Shown here: positions 43,365 through 51,619 of the stretch, piece after piece | Layout of the letters: each line of letters opens with the position of its first letter | How positions within the stretch are numbered: the first letter of the stretch is position 1 | Assembly: GCA_028289345.1 (NCBI GenBank) | Contig: JANQQL010000025.1 | Location: 620,001-684,000 of the forward strand | DNA length: 64,000 bases | Direction of reading: 5' to 3' | Source of the DNA: Planctomycetota bacterium | GTDB taxonomy: Bacteria > Planctomycetota > B15-G4 > SIAN01 | Translations under genes and position numbers: made by a program | Notes under the pieces: model-generated | Told to the model about the DNA's origin: nothing | What the model saw: only the letters and a program-made list of their open reading frames with translations | Databases searched by the model: none

Positions 43365-44330
43365 TCAAACCGAAGTGAGAGCTGGCACGCGAGTTTTGGT
43401 CGAGCGCCAGTCGAAGTCGTGGCCAATCCTCTCGAGTTCCTCTGGGAGGAATCGGTACCCCACCCCGTGAACGTGGGGTTGCGCTCTTTCTTCTTCGGTC
43501 AACGTGTCCCAAAGCCGGGGCGAGAAGAGCAGAGGCGTTCGTTTGGAGGCCGAGCCGATCAAGCGTCGGGGAGTGCGAGTCACCCGGGGTTTGAGAAGAA
43601 AACGGTCCTCGGGAAACAACAGGGACAGATCGGCGATGATGTTCCAGGCCATGGCCTCTTCGTATTCACACAGCTGCAACGTCAGCCGCCGGGTTCCCGA
43701 ATGGGAGAAGCGCCGGGCCAGAGCGGGATCCGGAGCAATGGCTGCGAAGCGGATCTCGTGAAGCCGCTCGGGCCAGCGCCGTCGAATCTCGTTGTAGTGA
43801 AAGTAGGTCGCCACCACCGGACCCTTCGGCGGTTCCCGATCCCGAGCAAGGCTCCACGGACGCGCTTCCACACTCCAGCGAGATTCCAGCTCGCGAGCAT
43901 GGTCCCGACATTGGGATTCGCTGCATTCCACCACGTGGACGAGCGGGCGGCGCGGGGAGGGCTCGGCCAGATTCTGCAATGCTCGAGTGAGCTCCGTCGG
44001 CGAGAGGCCGAACCGCTCCCGAGCATCGCGCACGACTCGACGCAGGTACCGCTGGAGTTCGGGCGCGGAGCGGTTGTCTGGCCCTCCCGAGGCATTGTCG
44101 ACGATTCGCGTGCCGCGCGAGCCCAGGCTCTCTACGAGACCTTGCTGAACGAGCTCGGCGTAAGCGCGTCGGACCGTGTGGAGGTTCACTTGCCAGCGCT
44201 CCGCCGCGTCACGCAGAGTGGGCAATGCCTGACCGGGCTCCAGCTTTCCCGTGCTCAGTTGGTAGCGGATCGCTTCCGCGATCTGGTGAAACAAAGGAAC
44301 CGGGCTTTGAGGGTCGAGGGTGATATTCAT
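43365..44330 (-). CDS. GntR-family transcriptional regulator
   Basis: A 321-residue regulator. Residues 1-70 are the winged-helix domain (PVPLFHQIAEAIRYQLSTGKL, ALPTLRDAAERWQVNLHTVRRAYAEL), most like the YtrA/GntR type. The C-terminal 230 residues do not match the usual FadR or HutC effector domains by eye; fragments such as VVATYFHYNEIRRRW and FAAIAPDPALARRF recall the periplasmic-binding-like domain seen in some GntR proteins. A perfect 9-bp palindrome lies three bases before the start codon, so it probably represses itself and the downstream aminopeptidase gene. No ribosome binding site is visible. Confidence 0.85.
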   Translation of the reverse strand: MNITLDPQSPVPLFHQIAEAIRYQLSTGKLEPGQALPTLRDAAERWQVNLHTVRRAYAELVQQGLVESLGSRGTRIVDNASGGPDNRSAPELQRYLRRVVRDARERFGLSPTELTRALQNLAEPSPRRPLVHVVECSESQCRDHARELESRWSVEARPWSLARDREPPKGPVVATYFHYNEIRRRWPERLHEIRFAAIAPDPALARRFSHSGTRRLTLQLCEYEEAMAWNIIADLSLLFPEDRFLLKPRVTRTPRRLIGSASKRTPLLFSPRLWDTLTEEERAQPHVHGVGYRFLPEELERIGHDFDWRSTKTRVPALTSV

Positions 44331-44333
44331 GAT

Positions 44334-44357
44334 CTTGTTCTAGTTCAATAGAACAAG
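44334..44357. promoter_or_regulatory. Perfect 9-bp inverted repeat, probable operator of the GntR gene
   Basis: CTTGTTCTA and TAGAACAAG are exact reverse complements around six bases, ending three bases before the ATG of the minus-strand GntR gene. The position at the start codon suggests direct autorepression. A TAGAAC hexamer six bases before the ATG could be a -10 element for a leaderless transcript; this is a weak match. Confidence 0.65.
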
Positions 44358-44666
44358 CTGGCAACCCAGTGGGTTCGAACGAATCTGTTGAGTGGGATCC
44401 GCTCCTCCGCTTTTTTTCCATGTCGCCGTCATCCGGTGCGACGGTCCCCCAGAGGCGGTCAAGCATCGGGAAGCGACGCGCCTTTCAAGCCATCCACGGG
44501 CCGTCCGACTGGCGGGGAACTCGTCGAATCTCGCCATGAGCGGGATGGCCGAACGGAGTCGTGCGCTGCCGCGGCGTTTACGACGAGATGGGGATCTTTG
44601 GAGGACAGGAGGCGAGAGGGCGTGCGGATGGTTGGCCGAGCCAGGAATCCCCGCGCTGCCGCCCAA
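44358..44666. other. Intergenic region upstream of the GntR gene
   Basis: These 309 bp separate the GntR operator from the end of the D-threonine-aldolase-like gene on the same strand. I find no supported ORF (those listed are shadows), tRNA or clear terminator. It should contain the GntR promoter next to the palindrome. Confidence 0.35.
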
Positions 44667-45740
44667 TCACCGGCCTCGCCAAATCCTCCAGCGATCGATC
44701 ACCTGGCCTTCTTGTTGCACGTAGACCTCGTCGAACATCGCCATGGTGAGGCAGGAGTGGTGCGGCAGGATGCGGACGCGGGTGCCGACCGGCAGAGGGC
44801 GATTGAGTTTGCCGTGCTCTTGACTCACCGAAGCCACGTAGAGGTCCTCCTCCAGTTCGGAGGAGTCGTCCCGGAAGAGCTTGCCGAAGGTCCCATCCTC
44901 TGGCCCCAAGTCCTTGGAGAGCGCCAAGGCGCCGGCATCGATGACGCACTGCCGCGAGTTCGAAGAAACGACACTCGCCATGACGGTGACCGCGCAATCC
45001 GTCGGCGCGCAGCTGCCCATCGCCACCTGACTGTAGTCGAACAAAGCGTAGTTGCCGGGACGCGCTTCCGTCACGCCGTTCAGTTGTTTCACCGCCATCA
45101 TTGCCGGGGTCGAGCCGACGGAGATCTCGGGAACCTCGACTTCGTGATGGGCAAGGGTTTCGGCAAAGCCGACCATGACGGCACGCTCTTCTTCGGCCAC
45201 CGCGGCCCGATCCGCAGCTCCGTAGGCATGACCCGAATGGGACAGGATGCCTCCAAACGTCAGGTTCTCGCTTTCGTGGATTCGCCGCGCGAGCTGCCAG
45301 GCCTCCTCTTGTTCCGGATCCACGCCGACTCGGTGATAGCCGCAGTCGACTTTCAGCCACACCTCGAACGGGAACGCGGCTTGTTCCAGCGCGTCGACGG
45401 CGGTTCCGGAATCAACCACCAAGCGGAGCCGAACCCGGGAGGCGATTGCGCGCACTTCTTCCAACCGGTTCAAGATCACCGGAAACGCCCAGGTGATGTC
45501 ATCGAAGCCGTGGTCTGCAAAGACCTTTGCCTCGTAGAGGGTCGAGACCGTGATCCCGCGGGACCCCAGCGCTCGTTGGCGGCGCGCAATCTCGACGCAC
45601 TTGTGGGTCTTGATGTGAGGGCGAAGCGCGACTTCGAGTCGGCGTGCTCGCTCGGCCATCGAAGAAAGGTTGTTCTCCAGCACCGCGGCATCCAACAACA
45701 GAGCCGGAGTCGACAAGTCGTGAATGGTGGGGAAGTCCAT
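44667..45740 (-). CDS. D-threonine aldolase / D-serine dehydratase-like PLP enzyme
   Basis: The product is 357 residues from the ATG at 45740 (MDFPTIHDLSTPALLLD); the track adds 39 unlikely residues. It has the fold-type III alanine-racemase-like barrel. LRPHIKTHK carries the PLP lysine (about residue 44). VGSTPAMM and ARPGNYALFDY are typical of the DSD1/D-threonine aldolase group. The C-terminal HSCLTMAMFDEVYV matches the metal-binding His/Cys site of this family. It would cleave or dehydrate a D-3-hydroxyamino acid in the cytoplasm. The exact substrate cannot be told. It is separated from its neighbours by gaps of over 300 bp. Confidence 0.87.
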   Translation of the reverse strand: MDFPTIHDLSTPALLLDAAVLENNLSSMAERARRLEVALRPHIKTHKCVEIARRQRALGSRGITVSTLYEAKVFADHGFDDITWAFPVILNRLEEVRAIASRVRLRLVVDSGTAVDALEQAAFPFEVWLKVDCGYHRVGVDPEQEEAWQLARRIHESENLTFGGILSHSGHAYGAADRAAVAEEERAVMVGFAETLAHHEVEVPEISVGSTPAMMAVKQLNGVTEARPGNYALFDYSQVAMGSCAPTDCAVTVMASVVSSNSRQCVIDAGALALSKDLGPEDGTFGKLFRDDSSELEEDLYVASVSQEHGKLNRPLPVGTRVRILPHHSCLTMAMFDEVYVQQEGQVIDRWRIWRGR

Positions 45741-46224
45741 CGAAGGTGCGGTCGCTCCCGACGAGCTTTGCGGGCGGAGTTGGCGGTTCGAGGTTCCACC
45801 CATCGTATCGGCGCAGGGATCTGCGGGCAGGGCGCTGAAAAAGCGAAGGACCAACAAGTGACCTCGGTTGCGGGGGACGCCGGTGCGTCGCAGGCCAGGG
45901 CACCCAAAAGAAGTTCGTGTCGGGTCGGTCTGGAACCCGTGCTCGGGGCCCGGGAGGGGGCGCGAAGAGGTCCCCTGTGAGGCCGAGCGGCGTTCGTCAT
46001 CGGATCCCTACGCCGAGCGCCCCATGGCCAGTGGGAACCCGGGGTTTGACCGCGACGCCGAGCGGTGGTGATGGCGAGCGACTCGGCACCACAGCCCGCC
46101 CCTCCCAGGGCTTCTCTGCGGGCTGCTGGGGTCTCCTCCCCCCGGGGCGAGCCAGGGGCCAGGGAGTCCCGCCCACGGCGCTCCAGATTTCCTTCGTCCA
46201 GGGCCTTGCACCGGTCGATCTAAT
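45741..46224. other. Divergent intergenic region, about 480 bp
   Basis: This is non-coding as far as I can see. It separates the minus-strand aldolase-like gene from the plus-strand ArsR operon. GC-rich stretches such as CCCCCCGGGG and GGGGCC are present, but no clean terminator or second operator. ORF-track entries here are unsupported. Confidence 0.35.
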
Positions 46225-46244
46225 ATGTCACCATTTAGTGACAT
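46225..46244. promoter_or_regulatory. Palindrome overlapping the ArsR start codon, probable operator
   Basis: ATGTCAC and GTGACAT are exact reverse complements around six bases. The right arm runs into the ATG at 46243, and the left arm contains the alternative ATG at 46225. TAATAT overlaps its left edge and could be a -10 hexamer. An ArsR-type dimer bound here would block its own promoter. Confidence 0.6.
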
Positions 46245-46617
46245 GATTCCTGCCGAACAAAACCAGGTCTGGAAAGCCCTCGCCGATCCCACGCGGCGCG
46301 AGATTCTGGATCTGTTGGCCGAGAAGCAGAGATCCACCGGAGAGCTGTGCGAACACTTCGCCGAGGAGTCGCGGGGAAGTCTCTGTCGCACCGGGGTCAT
46401 GAAGCACCTGGACCAGCTCGAGAAAGCTCATCTGGTGGTCGTCAAGCGCGACGGTCGCATGCGTTGGAATCACCTCAACCCGGTGCCGATTCAGGCGGTG
46501 TGCGAGCGCTGGGTCAGTCGTCACGTTCGTCAGCTGTCTTCGTCGTTGCTGCGCTTGAAGCAGCACGTGGAAGAGAACCCGGAATCGCCCAAAGGGCCCA
46601 AGCAGAAGAAAGGATGA
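46243..46617 (+). CDS. ArsR-family transcriptional repressor
   Basis: The product is 124 residues from the ATG at 46243 (MIPAEQNQVWKALADPTRREIL), six residues shorter than the track's version, whose start lies in the palindrome. It has the winged-helix fold of the ArsR family: ALADPTRREILDLLAEKQRSTGELCEHF, a recognition helix with TGVMKHLDQLEKAHLV and the wing VVKRDGRMRWNHLNP. There are no metal-binding Cys pairs, as in the ArsR subgroup that travels with SRPBCC proteins. The downstream SRPBCC gene overlaps its stop as ATGA, and the pair is likely regulated by this protein. Confidence 0.88.
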   Translation: MIPAEQNQVWKALADPTRREILDLLAEKQRSTGELCEHFAEESRGSLCRTGVMKHLDQLEKAHLVVVKRDGRMRWNHLNPVPIQAVCERWVSRHVRQLSSSLLRLKQHVEENPESPKGPKQKKG

Positions 46618-47087
46618 CCATGCAGCCTTCCGCCGGATTCGAAAATGCACGCACCGTGTTGCTCGAGATGGAAGTGCCCATTGCCGCGAGCCCCCAGCGA
46701 GTGTGGGAGGCGACAGTCAACGAAATGGACCAGTGGTGGCTGGTGGACTTTCGTTGTGCAGGAAAGCCCGGGAAGATTGTGTTCGAGGCGCGAGTCGGTG
46801 GGCAAATGTACGAGGATTCCGGAGATGGAGCAGGCATCCATTGGTTCCGAGTGATCTCGTTGGATCCGGGGAAGTCCATGCATTTGAGCGGCCACATTGC
46901 GCCACCCTTCGGCGGTCCGGCGACCGCGCTCATGTACTTGAACTTCGAAGCTCAGGAAGACGGAACGACCGTGTTGAAGGTCACCCATTCCCTGGTTGGC
47001 AAGCTGGATGATGGTTTCGTCAGCAGTCTGGATTCTGGCTGGAAGCAGTTGTTCGTCGACGGTTTGAAGCAACACGCGGAAAAGTGA
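46614..47087 (+). CDS. SRPBCC (AHSA1-like) domain protein
   Basis: The product is 157 residues from the ATG at 46614, which overlaps the ArsR stop codon; the long track version runs out of frame through arsR. The domain is of the AHSA1/START-like type: MEVPIAASPQRVWEATVNEMDQWW, IVFEARVGGQMYED, FEAQEDGTTVLKVTHSLVG and the long C-terminal helix SGWKQLFVDGLKQHAEK. Such proteins bind small hydrophobic ligands; the ligand here is unknown. ArsR-SRPBCC pairs are common in soil and aquatic bacteria. Confidence 0.86.
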   Translation: MTMQPSAGFENARTVLLEMEVPIAASPQRVWEATVNEMDQWWLVDFRCAGKPGKIVFEARVGGQMYEDSGDGAGIHWFRVISLDPGKSMHLSGHIAPPFGGPATALMYLNFEAQEDGTTVLKVTHSLVGKLDDGFVSSLDSGWKQLFVDGLKQHAEK

Positions 47088-47098
47088 GGAGTGAACCC

Positions 47099-47542
47099 AT
47101 GAAACTTTCTCGGAATGTTTGCACGGTGGCAGTCTCTTTGTTGACGGGAATGGTGGGATGGGCGGCGGGCCAAAGCACCGATCGCGAAGCGTCTCTCGAT
47201 CTGGTTCGCGAGCACTTCGAGTACTTCAACGAGCATGACGTCGAGGCCCTGACCGACCTGGTGGCCGATGACGTGGCCTGGTACACCATCGAGGGGGGGG
47301 AAATCACACCCAACGCGAAGAACTCGGAAGAGCTGGCCGACGGTCTGTTCCAGTATTTCGAGGGAGTGCCGACGGTGAGCGCCGAGCTGGAACATTTGCA
47401 CGCGGCGGGCTCGTTCGTGGTGGCTCGCGAGCGAGTTCGTTGGGAAACGTCGGCCGGCAAGGAGCAGAGCCAGGCGTCGTACAGCGTCTACGAGATCCGG
47501 GACGACGCGATCCAAGCGGTGTGGTACTTCCGGGCCGAGTGA
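47099..47542 (+). CDS. Secreted SnoaL/NTF2-like protein
   Basis: The product is 147 residues from the ATG at 47099, with GAGGAG eight bases upstream. A signal peptide is likely (VCTVAVSLLTGMVGWAAGQS). The rest matches the SnoaL/NTF2-like cone fold: LVREHFEYFNEHDVEALTDLVADDVAWYT, a VSAELEHLHAAGSFVVARERVRWE strand pair and QASYSVYEIRDDAIQAVWYFRAE. The protein may be an enzyme or a binding protein; no catalytic set is clear. It is the third gene of the ArsR operon, 11 bp after the SRPBCC gene. Confidence 0.8.
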   Translation: MKLSRNVCTVAVSLLTGMVGWAAGQSTDREASLDLVREHFEYFNEHDVEALTDLVADDVAWYTIEGGEITPNAKNSEELADGLFQYFEGVPTVSAELEHLHAAGSFVVARERVRWETSAGKEQSQASYSVYEIRDDAIQAVWYFRAE

Positions 47543-47923
47543 CGAGTCGCGGAAAGGGCGGAGGCGCGAGGCGTTGGCCCTGGGTGATTTCCGTTCTGGG
47601 GAGCCCCGGTCATCCCGGTGAGGACTCGCCACGAGAGCGGTGTTTTCGCCCAAACGGTTTTGCGGCCGCGGGATAAAACATAGGGCTGGTGCGCTTCGTG
47701 GTTGGTGGACTGAGGCGAATCTCAAGGAGGCTGGTCGATCCACCGCCCTTCCCGTTTGGTTCCGTGGTTTGATTTCGGTTCGATGGCTGTTCCGCGAAGT
47801 CTGAGGACGAGGAGTTCGCTTCATCCGAGTGCACGGCCATTTGCAGACTTCGCCCACTCCAGGCTTTCCTGGGCACGATTGACCGCCTTCTCTCAAAACG
47901 CAGACTCGTCGCGTTCGGTTCTC
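47543..47923. other. Intergenic region before the GT4 pair
   Basis: These 381 bp lie between two plus-strand units. The ORF track extends the GT4 frame into it, but the translated part (SLRTRSSLHPSARPF) is not protein-like and the family N-terminus begins at 47924. I see no clear promoter motif or terminator. Confidence 0.35.
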
Positions 47924-49087
47924 ATGAAGATCTCTCTGCTCTGTTTCGATCTCGCGCACAACTGCTTGGGGCGGACCTATCTGCTCGCCCAGGTCTTGTC
48001 GCGGCGTCACCAAGTGGAGATTCTGGGGCCTTCGTTCGGGGCCAAGGGACGAGAGATTTGGGGGCCGTGCGCCAGCGGGGAGTTCGAGTACTTCTCGGTT
48101 CCCGGCGGAAAGCTGCCGGGTTTCTTGAAGTCGATGCGCCAGCTTCGCCAAAAGATCTCGGGAGATGTGATCTACGCCTGCAAACCGCGTTTGCCGAGTT
48201 TTGGAGTGGCCCTTCGTGCCAAGCGATCTCGGGGTGTCCCGGTCATTCTCGACATCGACGATGAAGAGATGGCGTTCTTCACCGAGCGCGACTGGCGTCG
48301 CAAGCGCAAACTGTTGCGCAATCCGTTGGGGCCGTTGTACTCGCGTTGGATGGCCAAGCGGATTCCTGAGGCCGATGCCATCACGACGGTGTCACGGACC
48401 CTGCAGCAGAGATACGGGGGCGTCCTGGTTCCCCACGGCCGGGATCCGCAATGGTTGGATGCGGGTCGATTCGACCGAGCCGCTCTTCGGAGTCAGCACG
48501 GGTTGTCGGACAAGAAGGTCGTGATGTTCTTGGGAACGGCGCGTCCGCACAAAGGCCTGGAAGATCTGGTCGCTGCCGGACAACGGCTCGATCGCCCCGA
48601 CCTGCTGCTGTTCTTTGTTGGCAAGGGAGCTCAGCCGGATTACGAGCAGTCTTTGAGCGACCAAGCGGGCGAGATGCTGCGCTGGCATGAGGAGATCCCG
48701 TTTTCTCGGGTGCCGGAGTTCCTCGTCATGGCCGACGCGGTGGTGATTCCTCAGCGGGAGAATCCCGGGACGGAGGGGCAGATTCCTGCCAAGCTCATGG
48801 ATGCGATGGCCATGGCCCGTCCGATCGTGGCAACCCGGGTGTCCGATTTGCCAGAGATCCTCGAGAACTGTGGTTACCTGGCAAATCCAGGGGACCCGGC
48901 TTCGTTGGCAGCGGCCTTGAAGCAGGTCTTCGATGACCCCGAGGCGGCGCGGCAGAGGGGAGAGCGCGCGCGGGAGCGCTGCGAGCAACAACTCAGTTTG
49001 GACGTGATGGAGTCTCGCTTGGAAGAGTTGTTGAAGAAAGTGACCCAGCCTTCGAGCTCCGAATCTGTCAAGGCGGCCGCCTCGTGA
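47924..49087 (+). CDS. GT4-family glycosyltransferase
   Basis: The product is 387 residues from the ATG at 47924 (MKISLLCFDLAHNCLGRTYLLAQVL). It has the two-domain GT-B fold of family 4: an acceptor-side domain with VILDIDDEE and ITTVSRTLQQRYGG, then the donor side with VVMFLGTARPHKGLEDLV and the E-x7-E-type motif region NPGTEGQIPAKLMDAMAMARPIVAT. It transfers a nucleotide-activated sugar to a glycan on the cytoplasmic side. The next GT4 gene overlaps its stop by four bases (GTGA), so the two are translated together. Confidence 0.86.
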   Translation: MKISLLCFDLAHNCLGRTYLLAQVLSRRHQVEILGPSFGAKGREIWGPCASGEFEYFSVPGGKLPGFLKSMRQLRQKISGDVIYACKPRLPSFGVALRAKRSRGVPVILDIDDEEMAFFTERDWRRKRKLLRNPLGPLYSRWMAKRIPEADAITTVSRTLQQRYGGVLVPHGRDPQWLDAGRFDRAALRSQHGLSDKKVVMFLGTARPHKGLEDLVAAGQRLDRPDLLLFFVGKGAQPDYEQSLSDQAGEMLRWHEEIPFSRVPEFLVMADAVVIPQRENPGTEGQIPAKLMDAMAMARPIVATRVSDLPEILENCGYLANPGDPASLAAALKQVFDDPEAARQRGERARERCEQQLSLDVMESRLEELLKKVTQPSSSESVKAAAS

Positions 49088-50172
49088 AGATCGCCTACCT
49101 GCATCGCTTCGACCCGGAACTGTTCGACGGTTCACGAGTTCACGTGGAAGAGATCACCTCTCGTTGGGCCGCGGCCGGTCATTCCCTCGTCACCCTGGCG
49201 CCTCACCCGGTTCCGAACTGTGAACTTTGGTCGGAAGACGATTTCCAGCGACGCGGGTCCGAGATCGATGTGTTCTACGTACGCATCCACGGCTCCAAGT
49301 CGAATGACAAGCTGACCGAGCTCCGGAGGTATCAACCGGCGGCGGTGTGCGTTTGGGAGGTCAATGCTCCCATCGAAGAGAAGCGCTTGGAAGGCATGTC
49401 CCGCTTTCGACTGATGCGCTTGAACCGGCGCCGCAAGAAGGCTGCCAAGGAAGTGAATGGTGCGGTGGCCGTGTCTGCCGAGATGGAAGCCTATGCCCGG
49501 CAGCAGCTGGGCATTGCGACAACCATCGTCATTCCCAACGGCGCCGATCCCCAGCGCTTTGGCTCCGTAGACGGCGATTCAAGAAATCGGCCGCGCCCTG
49601 GGTCGGAGGAGTCCGGGCCGTTTCGAGTGCTCTGGGCCGGAACGAGCCGCTACCGATGGCAGGCCCTCCACCGCGCCGAATCCCTGGCACAGCAGGTCGA
49701 ACAGCGAGACCTGAATGCTCGCATTGTGGTGACCGCAGACGGTGCTTCGCGAAGTTCTCTCGAGTATCTGGGGCACCTCGCGCGGCAAGACATGCCGGCG
49801 GCCATGGCCGGCTGCCACGCAGGATTGTGCCTCTACGAAGACGTCACCTATTTCCCGACCTTTTACTTCTCTCCCATCAAGCTGTTCGAGTACATGGCGA
49901 GCGGACTCGCCGTCATCGGCCAAGACGTCGGCCAGATTCGCGAGGTCATTACGCAACACCAATGCGGGTTGCTGACCGACGGCTCGCTCGACGACCTCGC
50001 CGACAAAGTGCAACAACTCGCCAGCGATCCCGCCGAGTCCCGCCGAATGGGCGAGCGTGGCCGGCAAGCGGTCCTGTCTACCTACAACTGGGACCGGGCC
50101 GCGCAAAGGACGGAGGAGTTTCTGGTCGAGCTGGGAAACGGCAAGGGGCGCGAAGCTGGGTCGGCAAGCTGA
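49084..50172 (+). CDS. GT4-family glycosyltransferase
   Basis: A 362-residue protein starting with GTG in a GTGA overlap with the preceding GT4 gene. The N-terminal domain starts MKIAYLHRFDPELFDGSRVHVEEI, typical of GT4 enzymes. NGAVAVSAEMEAYARQQLGI and VIPNGADPQRF are the inter-domain hallmarks. The donor site reads YFSPIKLFEYMASGLAVIGQDVGQIREVI. It probably works in sequence with its neighbour on the same surface glycan. A hairpin that may end transcription lies about 100 bp after the stop. Confidence 0.88.
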   Translation: MKIAYLHRFDPELFDGSRVHVEEITSRWAAAGHSLVTLAPHPVPNCELWSEDDFQRRGSEIDVFYVRIHGSKSNDKLTELRRYQPAAVCVWEVNAPIEEKRLEGMSRFRLMRLNRRRKKAAKEVNGAVAVSAEMEAYARQQLGIATTIVIPNGADPQRFGSVDGDSRNRPRPGSEESGPFRVLWAGTSRYRWQALHRAESLAQQVEQRDLNARIVVTADGASRSSLEYLGHLARQDMPAAMAGCHAGLCLYEDVTYFPTFYFSPIKLFEYMASGLAVIGQDVGQIREVITQHQCGLLTDGSLDDLADKVQQLASDPAESRRMGERGRQAVLSTYNWDRAAQRTEEFLVELGNGKGREAGSAS

Positions 50173-50269
50173 GAGCGCGTTCCTGCCGAGTGGTGGGAAG
50201 CCTTGTTCGCTTCGGCTGCGAGCGATCCCAGTGTGTCACTCTCCTGGTCATCGAGGGGGTCTGAAAAGA

Positions 50270-50288
50270 GCCGCTTCGCATCAGCGGC
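50270..50288 (-). terminator. Probable terminator between convergent genes
   Basis: GCCGCT and AGCGGC form a perfect six-base stem with a seven-base loop. Read on the minus strand it is followed by TCTTTTC, and it lies 15 bases after the stop of the secreted lectin-like gene. It could also serve the convergent GT4 gene. Confidence 0.45.
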
Positions 50289-50303
50289 AACCGGTGATGC
50301 CTG

Positions 50304-51362
50304 CTACTGAATCACGCCCCGCAGCCCATTGCTCGCCGTCAGTCCTCGCGGTCCCGTTGGATCCGAAATCCACCACTGCCAGGAAAGTTCGGTCCCGCTC
50401 GGGAGTCCCGCGGGGAGCGCGCCGGAAAAGTCGAGCTGACCAGTTGCGCCGGTGTTCAGGGGAACGAGAACGTCGGGACTTGGGACGAAGACGCCACCGC
50501 GGAAGGGGGCGTTGATCTCGCTGAGGCCCCACACCCAGAACGCGGGGGCGCCGGGGCGAGCGTTGCTCAGAGTCCAGTTCGAAACCTGGCCGGGAAGAAG
50601 ACTACCGCTGCCGGTGAAACAAGGGCTGCCCCTGCTGCCCGCCAGGGAGTGACCGCGGTTGGACCACGGGCCGGAAGGAGCGGCGCCCACGAAAACAAAC
50701 GAGCGGATGTCGGCTTCACTGTTGGCCCAGACGGTTGAGTCCCCGATGTTCACGACGTTCGGAGAGCTGATGGGAGCTCCATGAGGCAGGCTGAGTTGCG
50801 TGACTCCGTCGATGGAGAGGACCGCTCCCGATTCGTTCACGGCCAGATGGTATCGATGAAAGTCGTCCGTCGTGTCGAAGTCGACCTCCACGACTCCGGG
50901 GTCTCCAAACGGCACGAAGGGGTCGTTCACCAGATACACCTTCGATTCACCGAGGCCGACCTGGAAGTTGCGGGACAAGTGATCGCGAACCACCATGCGA
51001 AATCCGGCTCGTGGCGAGTCATCACATTCATCCGTGTTGTACTGAGAGCTCTGAATCAAGACATCGGCTTCGAAAGTCGTTCCGAGATCGAAGTCAAACG
51101 TCCGGTTGAGAACCTGCCAGCGCAGGATTTGGGGATTGCTGAAGTTGGAGCAGCTGGTGGAAGTGTTTGGCAAGCTGGATTGGCTCAGAATGCCGTTCGC
51201 CACAGAGAACGAGCCGCCACCGATGGGGGACTCGTTGAGCTCCCAGCCCTGTTGATCCGGGGTGGTTCCCAGGGCGGCGTTGTATGGCGCACAAGTGACC
51301 TGGGCCGGCAAACGAGAAGCGAGGAGTAGGAAGGCGAGGGGAAGGCTTGATCGAAGGTTCAT
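50304..51362 (-). CDS. Secreted lectin-like protein with planctomycete-type C-terminal domain
   Basis: The product is 352 residues from the ATG at 51362 (GGAGAGA upstream). A signal peptide is clear (LRSSLPLAFLLLASRLPAQ). Residues 25-225 are beta-rich and resemble a concanavalin/LamG-like sandwich (GWELNESPIGGGSFSVANGIL, FEADVLIQSS, YHLAVNESGAVLSIDG). The last 115 residues (SPCFTGSGSLLPGQVSNWTLSNA, FWVWGLSEINAPFRGG, ELSWQWWISDPTGPRGLTASN) match, as I recall, a C-terminal domain found on many secreted proteins of Poly30-like planctomycetes. It may be a sorting or attachment domain. No catalytic residues are seen. Confidence 0.75.
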   Translation of the reverse strand: MNLRSSLPLAFLLLASRLPAQVTCAPYNAALGTTPDQQGWELNESPIGGGSFSVANGILSQSSLPNTSTSCSNFSNPQILRWQVLNRTFDFDLGTTFEADVLIQSSQYNTDECDDSPRAGFRMVVRDHLSRNFQVGLGESKVYLVNDPFVPFGDPGVVEVDFDTTDDFHRYHLAVNESGAVLSIDGVTQLSLPHGAPISSPNVVNIGDSTVWANSEADIRSFVFVGAAPSGPWSNRGHSLAGSRGSPCFTGSGSLLPGQVSNWTLSNARPGAPAFWVWGLSEINAPFRGGVFVPSPDVLVPLNTGATGQLDFSGALPAGLPSGTELSWQWWISDPTGPRGLTASNGLRGVIQ

Positions 51363-51619
51363 GGACTCTCTCCGTGTCGGGGTTTCCTCGCGATCCGGAG
51401 AACGGCTCGACTGTCGCACGAAATCTTCCCAGGGTGCGGATGTCGCAGGGTGAAGCGCGGAAGGCTCACCGTTACAGCCACCGCAACTCCCCAAGAGGGC
51501 GAGAGATCGACAGCTTTGTGCCGCGCTCTCGCTCGCGGCAATCTCCGCGGTCGCCTGTGCCGAGGGGCCTCATTGGCAGAAAAAGTGCGGTCATGAGACC
51601 GGGGCGAGATTTCCGGAGA

